This document shows, in pieces, positions 16,195-28,158 of a stretch of 64,000 nucleotides of DNA (position 1 is the stretch's first letter; the number at the start of each line of letters is the position of its first letter). The notes under the pieces are model-generated. The model was given only the letters and a program-made list of their open reading frames with translations. It searched no databases and was not told the DNA's origin. This DNA is from Achromobacter sp. MFA1 R4 (lineage in GTDB: Bacteria; Pseudomonadota; Gammaproteobacteria; Burkholderiales; Burkholderiaceae_B), in assembly GCF_900156745.1 (NCBI RefSeq), contig NZ_LT707065.1, positions 1,984,001 to 2,048,000 of the forward strand, given 5' to 3'. The translations under genes were made by a program, and so were the position numbers.

Positions 16195-18219
16195 ATGCAA
16201 ATCGACCACGAAAAAACCCAGCAACTGGCGGAGAAGTACGATTCGGAAATCCGCTTCCGGCCGCTGGACAAGACCGCCACCTGGATCGTGTCGGGCCTGC
16301 TGGTCACGCTTTCGATCTTTCATTACTACACCGCCGGATTCGGCCTGCTGCGTGAAGCCACGCACCGCGGCGTGCACCTGGCTTTCGTGCTGAGCCTGAT
16401 CTTCCTGGTGTTCGGCTTTTCCAAATCGCACTACCAGCGCGAGCCCAAGTCGACCTGGTATGCGCCGGGCGGCATTCCGCTGTACGACTGGATCATCGCC
16501 ATCGCGCTGGCGCTGTCGGTGATGTACATCCCGTACATCTTCGAAGACCTGGCGTTTCGCGTGGGCAACCCGCTACCCATCGACGTCTTCATGGGATCGA
16601 TCCTGCTGATCGGCCTGCTGGAGGCCACGCGCCGCGCCATGGGTTGGCCGCTGCCCATCATCGCGCTGGTCTTCATGGCCTATGCCATGTTCGGTCCGTA
16701 CTTCCCCGGCCTGCTGCAGCATGCGGGCAACAACTGGTCCCAGATCGTCAACCACATGTACCTGACGAGCCAGGGCGTGTACGGGGTGGCGGTAGGCGTG
16801 GTGGCGACCTACGTGTTCCATTTCGTGCTGTTCGGGGTGCTTGCGGCCCGCATCGGCCTGGGGCAGCTGTTCCTGGATGTGGCCTCCACGATCGCGGGAC
16901 GCTACGCCGGCGGTCCCGCCAAGGTGTCGGTGTTCGGCTCGGCCATGTTCGGCATGCTGTCCGGTTCGTCGGTGGCCAATGCCGTCACGGTCGGCTCGCT
17001 GACCATCCCCGCCATGATCCGCATCGGTTATCCGCGGCACTTCGCCGCGGGCGTCGAAGCCGCCAGCAGCACCGGCGGCCAGATCACGCCCCCGATCATG
17101 GGCGCGGCAGCCTTCCTGATGATCGAGTTCCTGGGCATTCCCTACCAGCAGATCGCGATCGCGGGCATCTTCCCGGCGTTCCTGTATTTCTTCGGCATGT
17201 TCATGCAGGTGCATTTCGAGGCCAAGCGCGAAGGCCTGCGCGGCCTGACCCCCGAGGAAATGCCCAAGCTCAAGCAGTCTTTCAAGATGCGCTGGCCGAC
17301 GCTGATCCCGCTTGCCCTGCTGATCGGCGTGCTGGCCAGCGGACGCACGCCGTATCTGGCCGCGTTCGCAGGCATCACGGGCTGCATCGTGGTGGGCCTC
17401 TTGAACCCGTCCCAGCGCCTGCGCCTGCGCGACCTGTACGAAGCCTTCGAAACGGGCGCGAAATACGCCCTGGCCGTGGGCGCGGCCGCCGGCACGGTCG
17501 GCATCGTGATCGGCGTGGTAACCCTGACCGGCGTGGGATTCAAGATTTCCTACATCGTGATTTCCGCGGCCCAGGCGATCGCCGGCGGCGCGGCCATGGT
17601 GATTCCCGACGCGCTGGCCAACGTGCAGACGCTGACCCTGATCGCCGCCCTCGTCATGACGGGCCTGGTGTGCATCCTGATGGGTTGCGGCATTCCCACC
17701 ACCGCCAACTACCTCATCATGGTGGCCGTTGCCGCGCCCACGCTGGTGCAGCTGGGGGTGCAGCCCATCGCCGCGCACTTCTTCGTGTTCTATTTCGGCA
17801 TCCTCGCGGACATCACGCCGCCAGTGGCGCTGGCGGCCTACGCGGCGGCGGGCATGGCGGGCAGCGATCCCTTCAAGACCGGCAACACGGCGTTCAGGCT
17901 GGGCATCACCAAGCTCATCGTGCCGTTCGTCTTCGTGTTCTCGCCGTCGCTGCTGATCTCGGTGCAGGGCTTCACGTGGTACGACTTCTTCGTGACCCTG
18001 TTTGGCTGCATGATCGGTCTGGTGCTGCTGTCGGCGGCCTTCTCGCGCTACATGCTGGTGACCATGAAAAGCTGGGAGCGGTGGCTGTGCACCATGGGCG
18101 CGCTCCTGTCGATTCTGCCGGGACTGTTCAGCGGCCTGATCGGTCTGGCGATCTGCATTCCGGTGTTCATCCGGCAACTGGCGGAACACAAACTGGAGAA
18201 CGCCCCCAAGTCGGCCTGA
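16195..18219 (+). CDS. TRAP transporter fused permease (DctQM type, TAXI associated)
   Basis: 674 residues, fully membrane-embedded, with the small (Q) and large (M) TRAP subunits joined. Family landmarks are FGMLSGSSVANAVTVGS, the AASSTGGQITPPIMGAAAF block and, near the end, GCGIPTTANYLI with ADITPPVALAAYA. These are ion-coupled importers that use no ATP. The ATG at 16195 is preferred over a TTG at 16180. It works with the TAXI receptor encoded upstream; ligand unknown. Confidence 0.94.
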   Translation: MQIDHEKTQQLAEKYDSEIRFRPLDKTATWIVSGLLVTLSIFHYYTAGFGLLREATHRGVHLAFVLSLIFLVFGFSKSHYQREPKSTWYAPGGIPLYDWIIAIALALSVMYIPYIFEDLAFRVGNPLPIDVFMGSILLIGLLEATRRAMGWPLPIIALVFMAYAMFGPYFPGLLQHAGNNWSQIVNHMYLTSQGVYGVAVGVVATYVFHFVLFGVLAARIGLGQLFLDVASTIAGRYAGGPAKVSVFGSAMFGMLSGSSVANAVTVGSLTIPAMIRIGYPRHFAAGVEAASSTGGQITPPIMGAAAFLMIEFLGIPYQQIAIAGIFPAFLYFFGMFMQVHFEAKREGLRGLTPEEMPKLKQSFKMRWPTLIPLALLIGVLASGRTPYLAAFAGITGCIVVGLLNPSQRLRLRDLYEAFETGAKYALAVGAAAGTVGIVIGVVTLTGVGFKISYIVISAAQAIAGGAAMVIPDALANVQTLTLIAALVMTGLVCILMGCGIPTTANYLIMVAVAAPTLVQLGVQPIAAHFFVFYFGILADITPPVALAAYAAAGMAGSDPFKTGNTAFRLGITKLIVPFVFVFSPSLLISVQGFTWYDFFVTLFGCMIGLVLLSAAFSRYMLVTMKSWERWLCTMGALLSILPGLFSGLIGLAICIPVFIRQLAEHKLENAPKSA

Positions 18220-18243
18220 GGTCGCGGCTACACGCCGTGGAAT

Positions 18244-18276
18244 AAAAAAAGGGGCGGACCCTTGCGGTGCCGCCCC
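18244..18276 (-). terminator. Stem with A-tract, terminator-like on the minus strand
   Basis: GGGGCGG ... CCGCCCC (12-nt loop) has TTTTTTT only when read on the minus strand. The permease ends 25 bp before it on the plus strand. No minus-strand gene lies to its right before 22576, so it may act both ways or block antisense transcription. Confidence 0.6.
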
Positions 18277-18466
18277 TGTCTGCTGAATTGACTATTTTGT
18301 CAGCATTTGGCGGGAAAATGCGCCCGCTTTGTGGCAAGGTGACGTCCTACAACATTCCGCCTTTTGCCCGGTTGCCCGGCAAATTAAATCGGCGTAAAGT
18401 AAAATTCATGTTTGCTGGTCTGCCGATATGCGGGCCGACTGTGCAAACAGGCACAAACTGCGCCAT

Positions 18467-18925
18467 ATGTTCGATATCCTGGTCTATCTGTTCGAGAATT
18501 ACTACACGCCCCAGGCCTGTCCTGCTGCCGATGTGCTCGCCAAGCGGCTTGCTGCCGCCGGATTCGAGCACGAAGACATCGACGACGCGCTCGGTTGGCT
18601 GTACGGGCTTGCCGAGACCACCGAACGGTGCGTCGACCTGGCCCAAGCGCCCTCGTCCGGCACCCGGATCTACACCGACAACGAATACCAGCAGCTCGGC
18701 ACCGAATCCATCGGCTTCATCGCCTTCCTGGAATCGGCTGGCGTGCTGCCCGCGCCGCTGCGCGAAATCGTCATCGACCGGGGCCTGGCATCGCCGGAGA
18801 CGCCCGTGCCGCTCTCCAAGATCAAGATCATCGCCCTCATGGTTCTCTGGAGCCAGGAAGCCGAGATCGACAATCTTGTCCTGGAAGAACTGCTCGACGA
18901 AGACGGCGGGCGTCTGCTGCATTGA
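18467..18925 (+). CDS. smg: Smg family protein (DUF494)
   Basis: 152 residues. MFDILVYLFENYYTPQACP is the standard Smg N-terminus and LVLEELLDEDGGRLLH the standard C-terminus. Its function is poorly known; in many proteobacteria it lies between dprA and a topoisomerase gene. Here no dprA is upstream and a topoisomerase III gene follows after gluQ and an opposite-strand gene, so the neighbourhood is rearranged. The ATG at 18467 fits the family start; one at 18428 would add an unrelated leader. Confidence 0.93.
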   Translation: MFDILVYLFENYYTPQACPAADVLAKRLAAAGFEHEDIDDALGWLYGLAETTERCVDLAQAPSSGTRIYTDNEYQQLGTESIGFIAFLESAGVLPAPLREIVIDRGLASPETPVPLSKIKIIALMVLWSQEAEIDNLVLEELLDEDGGRLLH

Positions 18926-19009
18926 ACGCGCCCCGGCTGCCCGGGCCCCGCGTTTCGTATTCTCTCCCCGCGCGCCTGGCCGCGCGGGCTTAGCCTTGTA
19001 CCCATTCCC

Positions 19010-19888
19010 TTGAATTACGTCGGCCGCTTCGCTCCCAGCCCCAGCGGCCCGCTGCACGCGGGTTCGCTGGCGACCGCGCTGGCAAGCTGGCTGGACGCGC
19101 GCGCACACGGCGGGCGCTGGCTGCTGCGGATCGAAGACGTGGATACCCCGCGCACGGTGCCGGGCGCGGCAGAGGTCATCATGGCCCAGCTTCACGCGCT
19201 GGGCCTGGACTGGGATGGCGACATCATGTGGCAGTCCCGCCGGGGCGACGCCTATCAGGCCGCTTTCGACGCGCTGGCCGCGCAAGGGCTCATCTATGGC
19301 TGCGGTTGCACGCGCCGCGAAATCGCCGATTCGGCGTTGCGCGGCCAGACCGCGCCCGGCGCCGACGGCGAGCGACCCTATCCGGGCACCTGCCGCCACG
19401 GCCTGCCGCAAGGACGGCAGGCCCGCGCCTGGCGGCTGCGGGCGCCGGACGGCGTGGAACGCTTCGAGGACCGCTGGCTCGGCCCGCAGGAGCAGGACGT
19501 CGCGCAAGCGGTCGGAGACTTCGCGCTGCGGCGGGCGGACGGATTGTGGGCGTATCAACTGGCGGTGGTGGTGGACGACGGCGCGCAGGGCGTGACGGAC
19601 GTGGTGCGCGGCGCGGATCTGCTCAGCTCCACCGCGCGCCAGCGCGTGCTGGGGCGTCTGCTGGGCCTGCCTGCCCTGCGCCACCTGCATGTGCCGCTGA
19701 TCCTCGACCCCGTCAGCGGCCTCAAGCTGTCCAAGCAGAATGGCGCCCCGGCCATCGACGTCAGCGCGCCGCTGGCGGCCTTGCAGGACGCCTGGCGGGC
19801 CTTGGGCTTTGCCCCGCTGCCGGCCGCGGGCGTTGCGCCGTTCCTGCAAGAGGCCACGGCGCGCTGGGCCGCGAGATTTCCGGGCTGA
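19010..19888 (+). CDS. gluQ: Glutamyl-queuosine tRNA(Asp) synthetase
   Basis: 292 residues. A shortened glutamyl-tRNA synthetase lacking the anticodon-binding domain; it attaches glutamate to queuosine-34 of tRNA(Asp). The HIGH-like motif is [15 protein letters not shown] (residues 5-19), the zinc site is CGC with YPGTCRHG about 28 residues later, and the KMSKS-like motif is KLSKQN. The best start is a TTG at 19010 with no visible ribosome site, so start and expression level are uncertain. The adjacent smg gene is 84 bp upstream. Confidence 0.93.
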   Translation: MNYVGRFAPSPSGPLHAGSLATALASWLDARAHGGRWLLRIEDVDTPRTVPGAAEVIMAQLHALGLDWDGDIMWQSRRGDAYQAAFDALAAQGLIYGCGCTRREIADSALRGQTAPGADGERPYPGTCRHGLPQGRQARAWRLRAPDGVERFEDRWLGPQEQDVAQAVGDFALRRADGLWAYQLAVVVDDGAQGVTDVVRGADLLSSTARQRVLGRLLGLPALRHLHVPLILDPVSGLKLSKQNGAPAIDVSAPLAALQDAWRALGFAPLPAAGVAPFLQEATARWAARFPG

Positions 19889-19951
19889 ACGGCCGGACCG
19901 CGCCAAGTCGGGTGCGAAAGCCCGTACCGGAACGAGCCGCGCCGGCCCCGT

Positions 19952-22576
19952 CTACAAGGGCTGCAGGTCAGCGCCCAGCATCCTCACCAGCAAGGCTTCC
20001 CCATCGTCGGCCACGCGAAGCTCGCCGTAGCGGGCGACCTCATAGCGCGCGGCCTGGCCTTCGGGGAAGAAGTACGCGTTGGTGACGATGCGCACGCCGT
20101 TGTCGCGCACCCGGTAGCGCAGCGGCACTTCGGTCTCCGCGTGCGGATGAACCTCGGGCTGGATGCGCACCGCCTGCGCCACGCCGCGCGCGTCGGGCGT
20201 CAGCATCACATAGCCGTCCGGCTCATAGCCCATGACGGTGTCCGAGTCCTCCTGTTTCCCCCCCAGCCGCAGCCGCGTCACCTCGCGCCCCGCCGCAAAA
20301 TTGAGGGCCATGTAGTCGCCCTGCATGAGCGAGCGCGGATCCACCGGGACCAGTTCCAGGATGACGACCTTGCCGGACGACAGCAGCTTTTCCCGCTGCC
20401 AGATGCCGAGGTTGGCCGCCAGGAGCACCAGGGCGAGCCCCCCCAGGATGCCTGCCGTGCGCCAGCGCAGCGCGCGGGACACGGGCGGCATCTGGCGGGG
20501 CTGGGCCGGCTGCTGCGTGCGCATCAGGCGCGGCACCAGCCACACCGCGACGCGCAGCACGAAGAGCAGCAGCGCCGCGCCGCCGAGCCACAGCGCCTTC
20601 TGCAGCAGCGGCAGCTCCAATTGGTAGTAATAGACGCCCAGGTAGACCAGCAGGCTGGCGGCGCCGAAGATCATGACGCGCGACTGGTTCAGGCCAAAGC
20701 CCAGCAGCAGCCACGCCAGCGCGAATCCCACGCCGGGACTGGGCAGCCAGAACAGCGCCAGCAGCAACAGGCCGATCGGAACGCCCCAGGTGACGCCTTT
20801 GGTCAGGAGATGACGGCGCGGCCACAGCACGGCCAGCGCGGCGGCCATCGGCAGCAGCGCGCCCGCGACGATCAGGATGGCGGTTCGCGGGGCCAGGTGC
20901 CAGATGGCCGGCAGCTCGGTGACGGCAACGCCGCTTGCCAGCCAGACCATGCCCTGCACCGACAGCAGAAAGGCCCAGGCCAGCGGCTGCAGCGCATGGC
21001 CGCGCCGGGCGCCCACGCGGTGGCTGATGGTGATGATGACGGCCGTGGCCCACGCGCCGATCACGCCGATGGGCAGCCACAGAAAGGTGGCGCCGGCCGC
21101 CTCGAAGTGGATCCAGGCGTCGGTCAGGTCCTCATGCATGAGGTCGGGCGCCAGCCCGCGCCAGATGAGGGCCGCGCTGGCCAGGGCGATCAGCAGGCCG
21201 CTCAGGAAGCGCAGGATCACATCGGGACCCAGCGCATAGACCGCGGCCGCCATCAGCAGCACGAAGAAGCTGGCGCTGCCGAATGACGTGGAACTGGAAA
21301 GGCCGAAGATGATGAGGATCTGCCCCGCGAAGGCCATGGCCGTGCCGCACTGCCGCCAGAAGGGACCGGCCTCGCTGCGCAGCACCGCCACGCCCCCCGC
21401 GCACAGGACCAGTCCGGCCACCAGGGCGCCGCCTTCGGAGGTGATCAGGCCGGAGAAGGCCACGAAGAGCAGCAGCAGCCAGGTGGCGAGCCAGGCGCTC
21501 AGGCCCAGCAGGCATTGCACGTACCAAGGCGGCTCCGCGCGCGGCACGGCGGCCGGCGCAAGCTGCGCCACCGGCGCGCTGGAATCGGCGGGGTCCACGG
21601 CATTGCCCGCCGAGGCGGCCGAGGGCTCGGCATCGGCGGCGGGCAGGACGGCCGCCGGTTCGTTGCTCAGGCCGCGCAGCCAGCGCGCGGCCACGACGGC
21701 CTCGGCCATGAGCAGCGCGGCAAGCGGCAGCGCCGCCCACACGCCCGGCTCCAGCCGCCACAGCCATTCGCCCACCACCCGCAGCGACACACAGATGACG
21801 CCGGCGGCCAGCATGGCCAGGATGACGAGGTCGCGCCTGCCGCGCTGATAGTACAGGCCCAGTCCCAGGGTGGCGGCGACCCAGGCGATTCCGTTGTAGG
21901 TGCCGAGCCCGTCGACGATGGCGTCGCCGAACATCAGGGCCAGCACCAGTACGCCGATGGCGATTGCGGCCAGGATGCGCGGCCCGAAGAACGTGCTCGC
22001 GCGCCAGCGGCGCGCGGCCATTTCCCAGCCCAGCAGCAGCAACATGTTCAGGCCGGCCATGAAAAGGCTGGGCAGGCCCGGCCCGCCGAAGATCATCAGC
22101 CAGGTGAACACCCGTTCGCCCAGCCACAGCGCCGCCGCCAGATTGAGCACCAGGGCCCACAGCAGCCACACGGACTGGCTGCCCGCGGCAAGCGCCCAGG
22201 GCAGCAGCAACACCGCCCACCACGCGAACAGTTCCCAGGTGTCGGCCCCGGTCTGGTAAGTTTGGCCTAGCAGCGCAAGCAGGGCGCCGAGCAGGATGCC
22301 GGCCAACGCCAGCAGCGCACCAGGTATGCTGCGACGCACGCCGGGCCGGGCGCGCAGGCGCAATCCGGACCACGCCGCGGCCAGTGCGCTAACGGCCAGA
22401 AGGCCTTGCGCGCCGGCGAAACGCTGCATTTTTGTCATGTCCTGCCAATTCGCGGCAACCCAGCAAACCGCTGCGCTGCCCAGCAGCAAAACGCCCAGCC
22501 ACAAGGTGCTTTGCGCCAGAAAATGACGCCAAGCGTGCAGTTCGGATCCCGCTTGCCTTTCAGTGCCGACTTGCAT
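19952..22576 (-). CDS. Large membrane protein: DUF2157 + DUF4401 + GDYXXLXY domains
   Basis: 874 residues with about twenty hydrophobic helices. The N-terminus (HAWRHFLAQSTLWLGVLLLGSA onward) looks like DUF2157, the middle like DUF4401, and the soluble C-terminal 150 residues carry the GDYMALNF motif of the GDYXXLXY family after a last membrane segment. In many bacteria these are two or three separate adjacent genes; here they appear fused. Function unknown; probably a cell-envelope protein. The ATG has a GGAG site and lies 62 bp from the divergent topB start, so the promoters must overlap. Confidence 0.78.
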   Translation of the reverse strand: MQVGTERQAGSELHAWRHFLAQSTLWLGVLLLGSAAVCWVAANWQDMTKMQRFAGAQGLLAVSALAAAWSGLRLRARPGVRRSIPGALLALAGILLGALLALLGQTYQTGADTWELFAWWAVLLLPWALAAGSQSVWLLWALVLNLAAALWLGERVFTWLMIFGGPGLPSLFMAGLNMLLLLGWEMAARRWRASTFFGPRILAAIAIGVLVLALMFGDAIVDGLGTYNGIAWVAATLGLGLYYQRGRRDLVILAMLAAGVICVSLRVVGEWLWRLEPGVWAALPLAALLMAEAVVAARWLRGLSNEPAAVLPAADAEPSAASAGNAVDPADSSAPVAQLAPAAVPRAEPPWYVQCLLGLSAWLATWLLLLFVAFSGLITSEGGALVAGLVLCAGGVAVLRSEAGPFWRQCGTAMAFAGQILIIFGLSSSTSFGSASFFVLLMAAAVYALGPDVILRFLSGLLIALASAALIWRGLAPDLMHEDLTDAWIHFEAAGATFLWLPIGVIGAWATAVIITISHRVGARRGHALQPLAWAFLLSVQGMVWLASGVAVTELPAIWHLAPRTAILIVAGALLPMAAALAVLWPRRHLLTKGVTWGVPIGLLLLALFWLPSPGVGFALAWLLLGFGLNQSRVMIFGAASLLVYLGVYYYQLELPLLQKALWLGGAALLLFVLRVAVWLVPRLMRTQQPAQPRQMPPVSRALRWRTAGILGGLALVLLAANLGIWQREKLLSSGKVVILELVPVDPRSLMQGDYMALNFAAGREVTRLRLGGKQEDSDTVMGYEPDGYVMLTPDARGVAQAVRIQPEVHPHAETEVPLRYRVRDNGVRIVTNAYFFPEGQAARYEVARYGELRVADDGEALLVRMLGADLQPL

Positions 22577-22638
22577 CTGGCGAATCTCCGATCTTATTAT
22601 CCGCGCTGATACGGCGGGACTACCGCCACTGGATACAC

Positions 22639-25299
<2,661 letters not shown>

Positions 25300-25332
25300 C
25301 CTGATTGCCGCGGCCTGCTCGCCGCCATGCTC

Positions 25333-25357
25333 AACGCCCGGGAAACCGGGCGTTTTC
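25333..25357 (+). terminator. Rho-independent terminator of topB
   Basis: AACGCCCGG, loop GAAA, CCGGGCGTT then TTCC, 33 bp after the topB stop. The stem is strong and the T-run short. Confidence 0.8.
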
Positions 25358-25429
25358 CATTGTTGGGCAGCAATCGCTAAGGTATTGTTGACGCCAAACA
25401 GCTGCATCCCAGACACATCCGAGGACGAC

Positions 25430-26488
25430 ATGACCCGTAGTTCCGCCTTCACTTCCCGCCGCCGCGTACTGGCCGCGGCGTCCGCCCTGGCCGGCATCGG
25501 CCTGCTCCATGGACGCGTCGTGCTTGCCCAGCCCAAGCTGGGCAAGGTCGTGTATGGCCAGGGCAGCATCGACCCATTTTTCGCGGCCGGCTACGTCGCG
25601 CTGAAGCAGGGCTTCTTTGGCGAGGGCGGCCTGGACGTCGAGTACCTGAATTCGCAGAGCGGCCCGCGCACGAACCAGCTCCTGGCCGCCGGACAGATCG
25701 CCTTCGGCGCCACCGCCGCCACCGCCGCGCCGGCGCTGACCATCGCGGGCAAGCCCGCGGCGCTGGTGTTCGGCTTTGACCGCAAGCTCACCTACGCCAA
25801 CGTCATCGTGCGCCGCGAAGACTTCGAAAGCGGCAAGATCACGTCGATGAAGGACCTGGCGGGCAAGCGCGTCGGCGCGACGCAGCCGCAGTCCAGCACC
25901 TGGCTGATGGCGCTGTACCTGATGCAGAAGGCCGGCGTGGCCGACAAGGTCGACATCCGCCCCCTGGGCGACCTGGCGACGATGCTGGGCGCGCTCAAGA
26001 CCGGATCGGTCGCCGCCAGCATGGCCACCATGTCGATGATGGAGCAGGCCCGCCAGGAAGGCTGGGGCGTGCCCATCTTCGACGCCACCACCGAAGCCTC
26101 ATGGAACGAGTTCATGGGCGGGGACGTGCCCGGCATCGCGGCCCTGACGCTTGAAAGCACCATCCAGAAGCGGCCCGAGGTCGTGCAGGCCTTCGTCACC
26201 GCAATGGTCAAGGCGCAGGACTTCATCACGGCCAACAGCGCGGCCGCCATCACGGACGCCATCTACGACGATTTCTTGAGCGCCTTCCCGCGCGCCGCCA
26301 TCGAGAAAACGCTGGGCGTCTACAAGGAAACGGTGTTCCTCAAGGACAACATCATCACCGAAGACGCGTACAACCGCATGACGGCCATCATGGGCGACGG
26401 ACGCCAGTTCTCGAACGATGAGATCAAGACCGTGCCGTATTCCCGCTGCGTGAACATGAGCTTCGTGCGAAAGGCCCGGGGCCTCTGA
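25430..26488 (+). CDS. ABC transporter binding protein, nitrate/sulfonate/thiamine-precursor (NMT1/SsuA) type
   Basis: 352 residues. The N-terminus has twin arginines (TSRRRVLAAASALAG), so export by the Tat pathway is likely. The mature part has the NMT1-like pattern: SIDPFFAAGYVALKQGFF, LAAGQIAFGAT and MKDLAGKRVGATQPQSST. It starts a four-gene operon with an ATPase, a permease and an SDR; overlaps the ATPase start by 1 bp. The substrate could be a sulfonate, a pyrimidine or an aromatic acid; it cannot be read from sequence. The ATG at 25430 has a GAGGA site. Confidence 0.88.
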   Translation: MTRSSAFTSRRRVLAAASALAGIGLLHGRVVLAQPKLGKVVYGQGSIDPFFAAGYVALKQGFFGEGGLDVEYLNSQSGPRTNQLLAAGQIAFGATAATAAPALTIAGKPAALVFGFDRKLTYANVIVRREDFESGKITSMKDLAGKRVGATQPQSSTWLMALYLMQKAGVADKVDIRPLGDLATMLGALKTGSVAASMATMSMMEQARQEGWGVPIFDATTEASWNEFMGGDVPGIAALTLESTIQKRPEVVQAFVTAMVKAQDFITANSAAAITDAIYDDFLSAFPRAAIEKTLGVYKETVFLKDNIITEDAYNRMTAIMGDGRQFSNDEIKTVPYSRCVNMSFVRKARGL

Positions 26489-27258
26489 TGATCACGCTGG
26501 ACAAGGTGGGCAAGGCGTACCAGTCGCGCCAGGGCACCACGCACGCCGTCGGCGAGGTCAGCCTGACCATCGAGCAAGGCGAATTCGTCTCCATCGTGGG
26601 CCCCTCGGGCTGCGGCAAGAGCACGCTGCTGAACATGATCGCGGGCTTTCTGCGTCCCACCACGGGCGCCATCCGGGTGGACGGGCGCCTGGTGGACGGG
26701 CAGGTGCCGCCCGCGCTGGGCTACATCTTCCAGAAGGACACGCTGCTGCCGTGGTTCAGCGTCAGGAAGAACGTGGCGCTGGGCCTGAAGTTCCAGGGCG
26801 TGTCCGCCGACCGGATCGAACACCGTGTCGCGGAACTGCTGGAGCTCGGCCACCTCTCCGCCTTTGCCGACGCGTATCCGCACCAGCTCTCCGGCGGCAT
26901 GCGCCGGCGCGTGGCGCTGTTGATGAGCCTGGCGGTCGAGCCGCGCATCCTGCTGCTGGACGAGCCCTTCGGCGCGCTGGACACGCACACCAAGACGCAC
27001 CTGCACCGCGAGCTGATGGAGATCTGGCGCAAGCTGGGCCAGACCATCGTGATGGTCACGCACGACCTGGACGAAGCCATCCTGCTGTCCGACCGCGTGG
27101 TGGTGCTGTCCGGGCCGCCCAGCCGCGTGCTGCTGGACGAGCGCATCCGGATTCCGCATCCGCGCGACGTCTTCACGCTGCGCGAAACGCCGCAGTTCGT
27201 CTCCCACGTGCAAAGCCTCTGGAGCGTGCTGGGCCAGCAGTTCCGCGCCGCCGCCTGA
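26488..27258 (+). CDS. ABC transporter ATPase (SsuB/TauB type)
   Basis: 256 residues. Walker A GPSGCGKST near residue 39, signature LSGGMRRRVALLMSL, Walker B ILLLDEPFGALD and the switch His in VTHDLDEA are those of nitrate/sulfonate/taurine importers. Its start overlaps the binding-protein stop (TGATG). The following permease gene is separated by a 45-bp stretch of 8-bp tandem repeats. Confidence 0.93.
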   Translation: MITLDKVGKAYQSRQGTTHAVGEVSLTIEQGEFVSIVGPSGCGKSTLLNMIAGFLRPTTGAIRVDGRLVDGQVPPALGYIFQKDTLLPWFSVRKNVALGLKFQGVSADRIEHRVAELLELGHLSAFADAYPHQLSGGMRRRVALLMSLAVEPRILLLDEPFGALDTHTKTHLHRELMEIWRKLGQTIVMVTHDLDEAILLSDRVVVLSGPPSRVLLDERIRIPHPRDVFTLRETPQFVSHVQSLWSVLGQQFRAAA

Positions 27259-27260
27259 CC

Positions 27261-27300
27261 CGATACGCCGATACGCCGATACGCCCACACGCCGATACGC
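27261..27300 (+). repeat. Five tandem 8-bp units (CGATACGC) just before a start codon
   Basis: Units at 27261, 27269, 27277 and 27293 are exact CGATACGC; the unit at 27285 is CCACACGC. The array ends 3 bp before the permease ATG at 27304 and fills almost the whole gap after the ATPase stop. No ribosome site is visible within it. Copy-number change by slippage would alter the spacing between the two genes. Confidence 0.9.
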
Positions 27301-27303
27301 GCC

Positions 27304-28158
27304 ATGAATTCGATAGACTCCGCCGACACCCTGCAGGACCAGCTACGCCTGGACCGCCGCGCCAGCGCCGCGCGCCGGGTGCGCATCACCCTGTGGCAGG
27401 TTCTCATCCTGGCCGTCATCCTGGGCTCCTGGGAAACGCTCACGCGCATCCCCTGGTTCACCCAGAACACGCTCTTTGACCCCTTCTTCATCAGCCAGCC
27501 CTCGCGCGTGGCCGTTCGTCTGTGGGAATGGCTGCAGCCCGGCCCGCGCTCGGTCTGGCCGCATCTGTGGCTGACGCTGCAGGCCACGCTGGTGGGGCTG
27601 GTGGTGGGCGTGGGCAGCGGCTTCGTGGTGGGCATGACGCTCAGCCGCAGCCGGTTCCTGGCCGACGTGTTCAACCCGTTCATCGTGGCGTTCAACTCCA
27701 TGCCGCGGATCGCCTTCGTGCCGCTCATCACCATGTTCTTCGGGCTAGGCCTGGCGTCCAAGGTGGTCACGTCGTGGTTCGTGGTGTTCTTCCTGGTGTT
27801 CTTCAACACCTACAAGGGCGGACGCAGCGTGGAACGGGAACTCGTCGACTTCTGCCGCACGCTGGGCGGCTCGCCCCGCCAGATCCTGTGGCGCGTGCGC
27901 ATCCCCACGGCCGCGGCGTGGACCTTCGCGGCGCTGCCCAACGCCATCAGCTTCGCGCTGATCGGCGTGGTGCTGGCCGAGTTCGTCGGCTCCACCACGG
28001 GCATGGGCTATCTGATGATCACCGCGCTGGCCACCCTGAACGCCACCGACATGTTCGCGGCGGTGACGCTGCTGTCCATCGTCGGCATTGCGCTGGTTTA
28101 TTGTGTGACCTGGATCGAACGCCGGCTCTTGCACTGGGCGCCGGAGTTCAGGGAATGA
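27304..28158 (+). CDS. ABC transporter permease (SsuC/TauC type)
   Basis: 284 residues, about six membrane helices after a charged N-terminus. The coupling loop is ELVDFCRTLGGSPRQILWRV near residue 180, and the helix block GLASKVVTSWFVVFFLVFFN precedes it. It completes the importer with the two genes upstream. Its stop overlaps the start of the SDR gene (ATGA). The start codon has no ribosome site, because the tandem repeats occupy the position. Confidence 0.9.
   Translation: MNSIDSADTLQDQLRLDRRASAARRVRITLWQVLILAVILGSWETLTRIPWFTQNTLFDPFFISQPSRVAVRLWEWLQPGPRSVWPHLWLTLQATLVGLVVGVGSGFVVGMTLSRSRFLADVFNPFIVAFNSMPRIAFVPLITMFFGLGLASKVVTSWFVVFFLVFFNTYKGGRSVERELVDFCRTLGGSPRQILWRVRIPTAAAWTFAALPNAISFALIGVVLAEFVGSTTGMGYLMITALATLNATDMFAAVTLLSIVGIALVYCVTWIERRLLHWAPEFRE

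Noticed and set aside
16573..18189. 538-codon leftward frame opposite the TRAP permease
   Set aside because: Composition (His, Arg, Gln, Asp) is that of an antisense shadow; the permease on the other strand has strong family motifs.
27261..27300. CRISPR-like array
   Set aside because: Units are 8 bp and directly abutting, without spacers; a simple tandem repeat.
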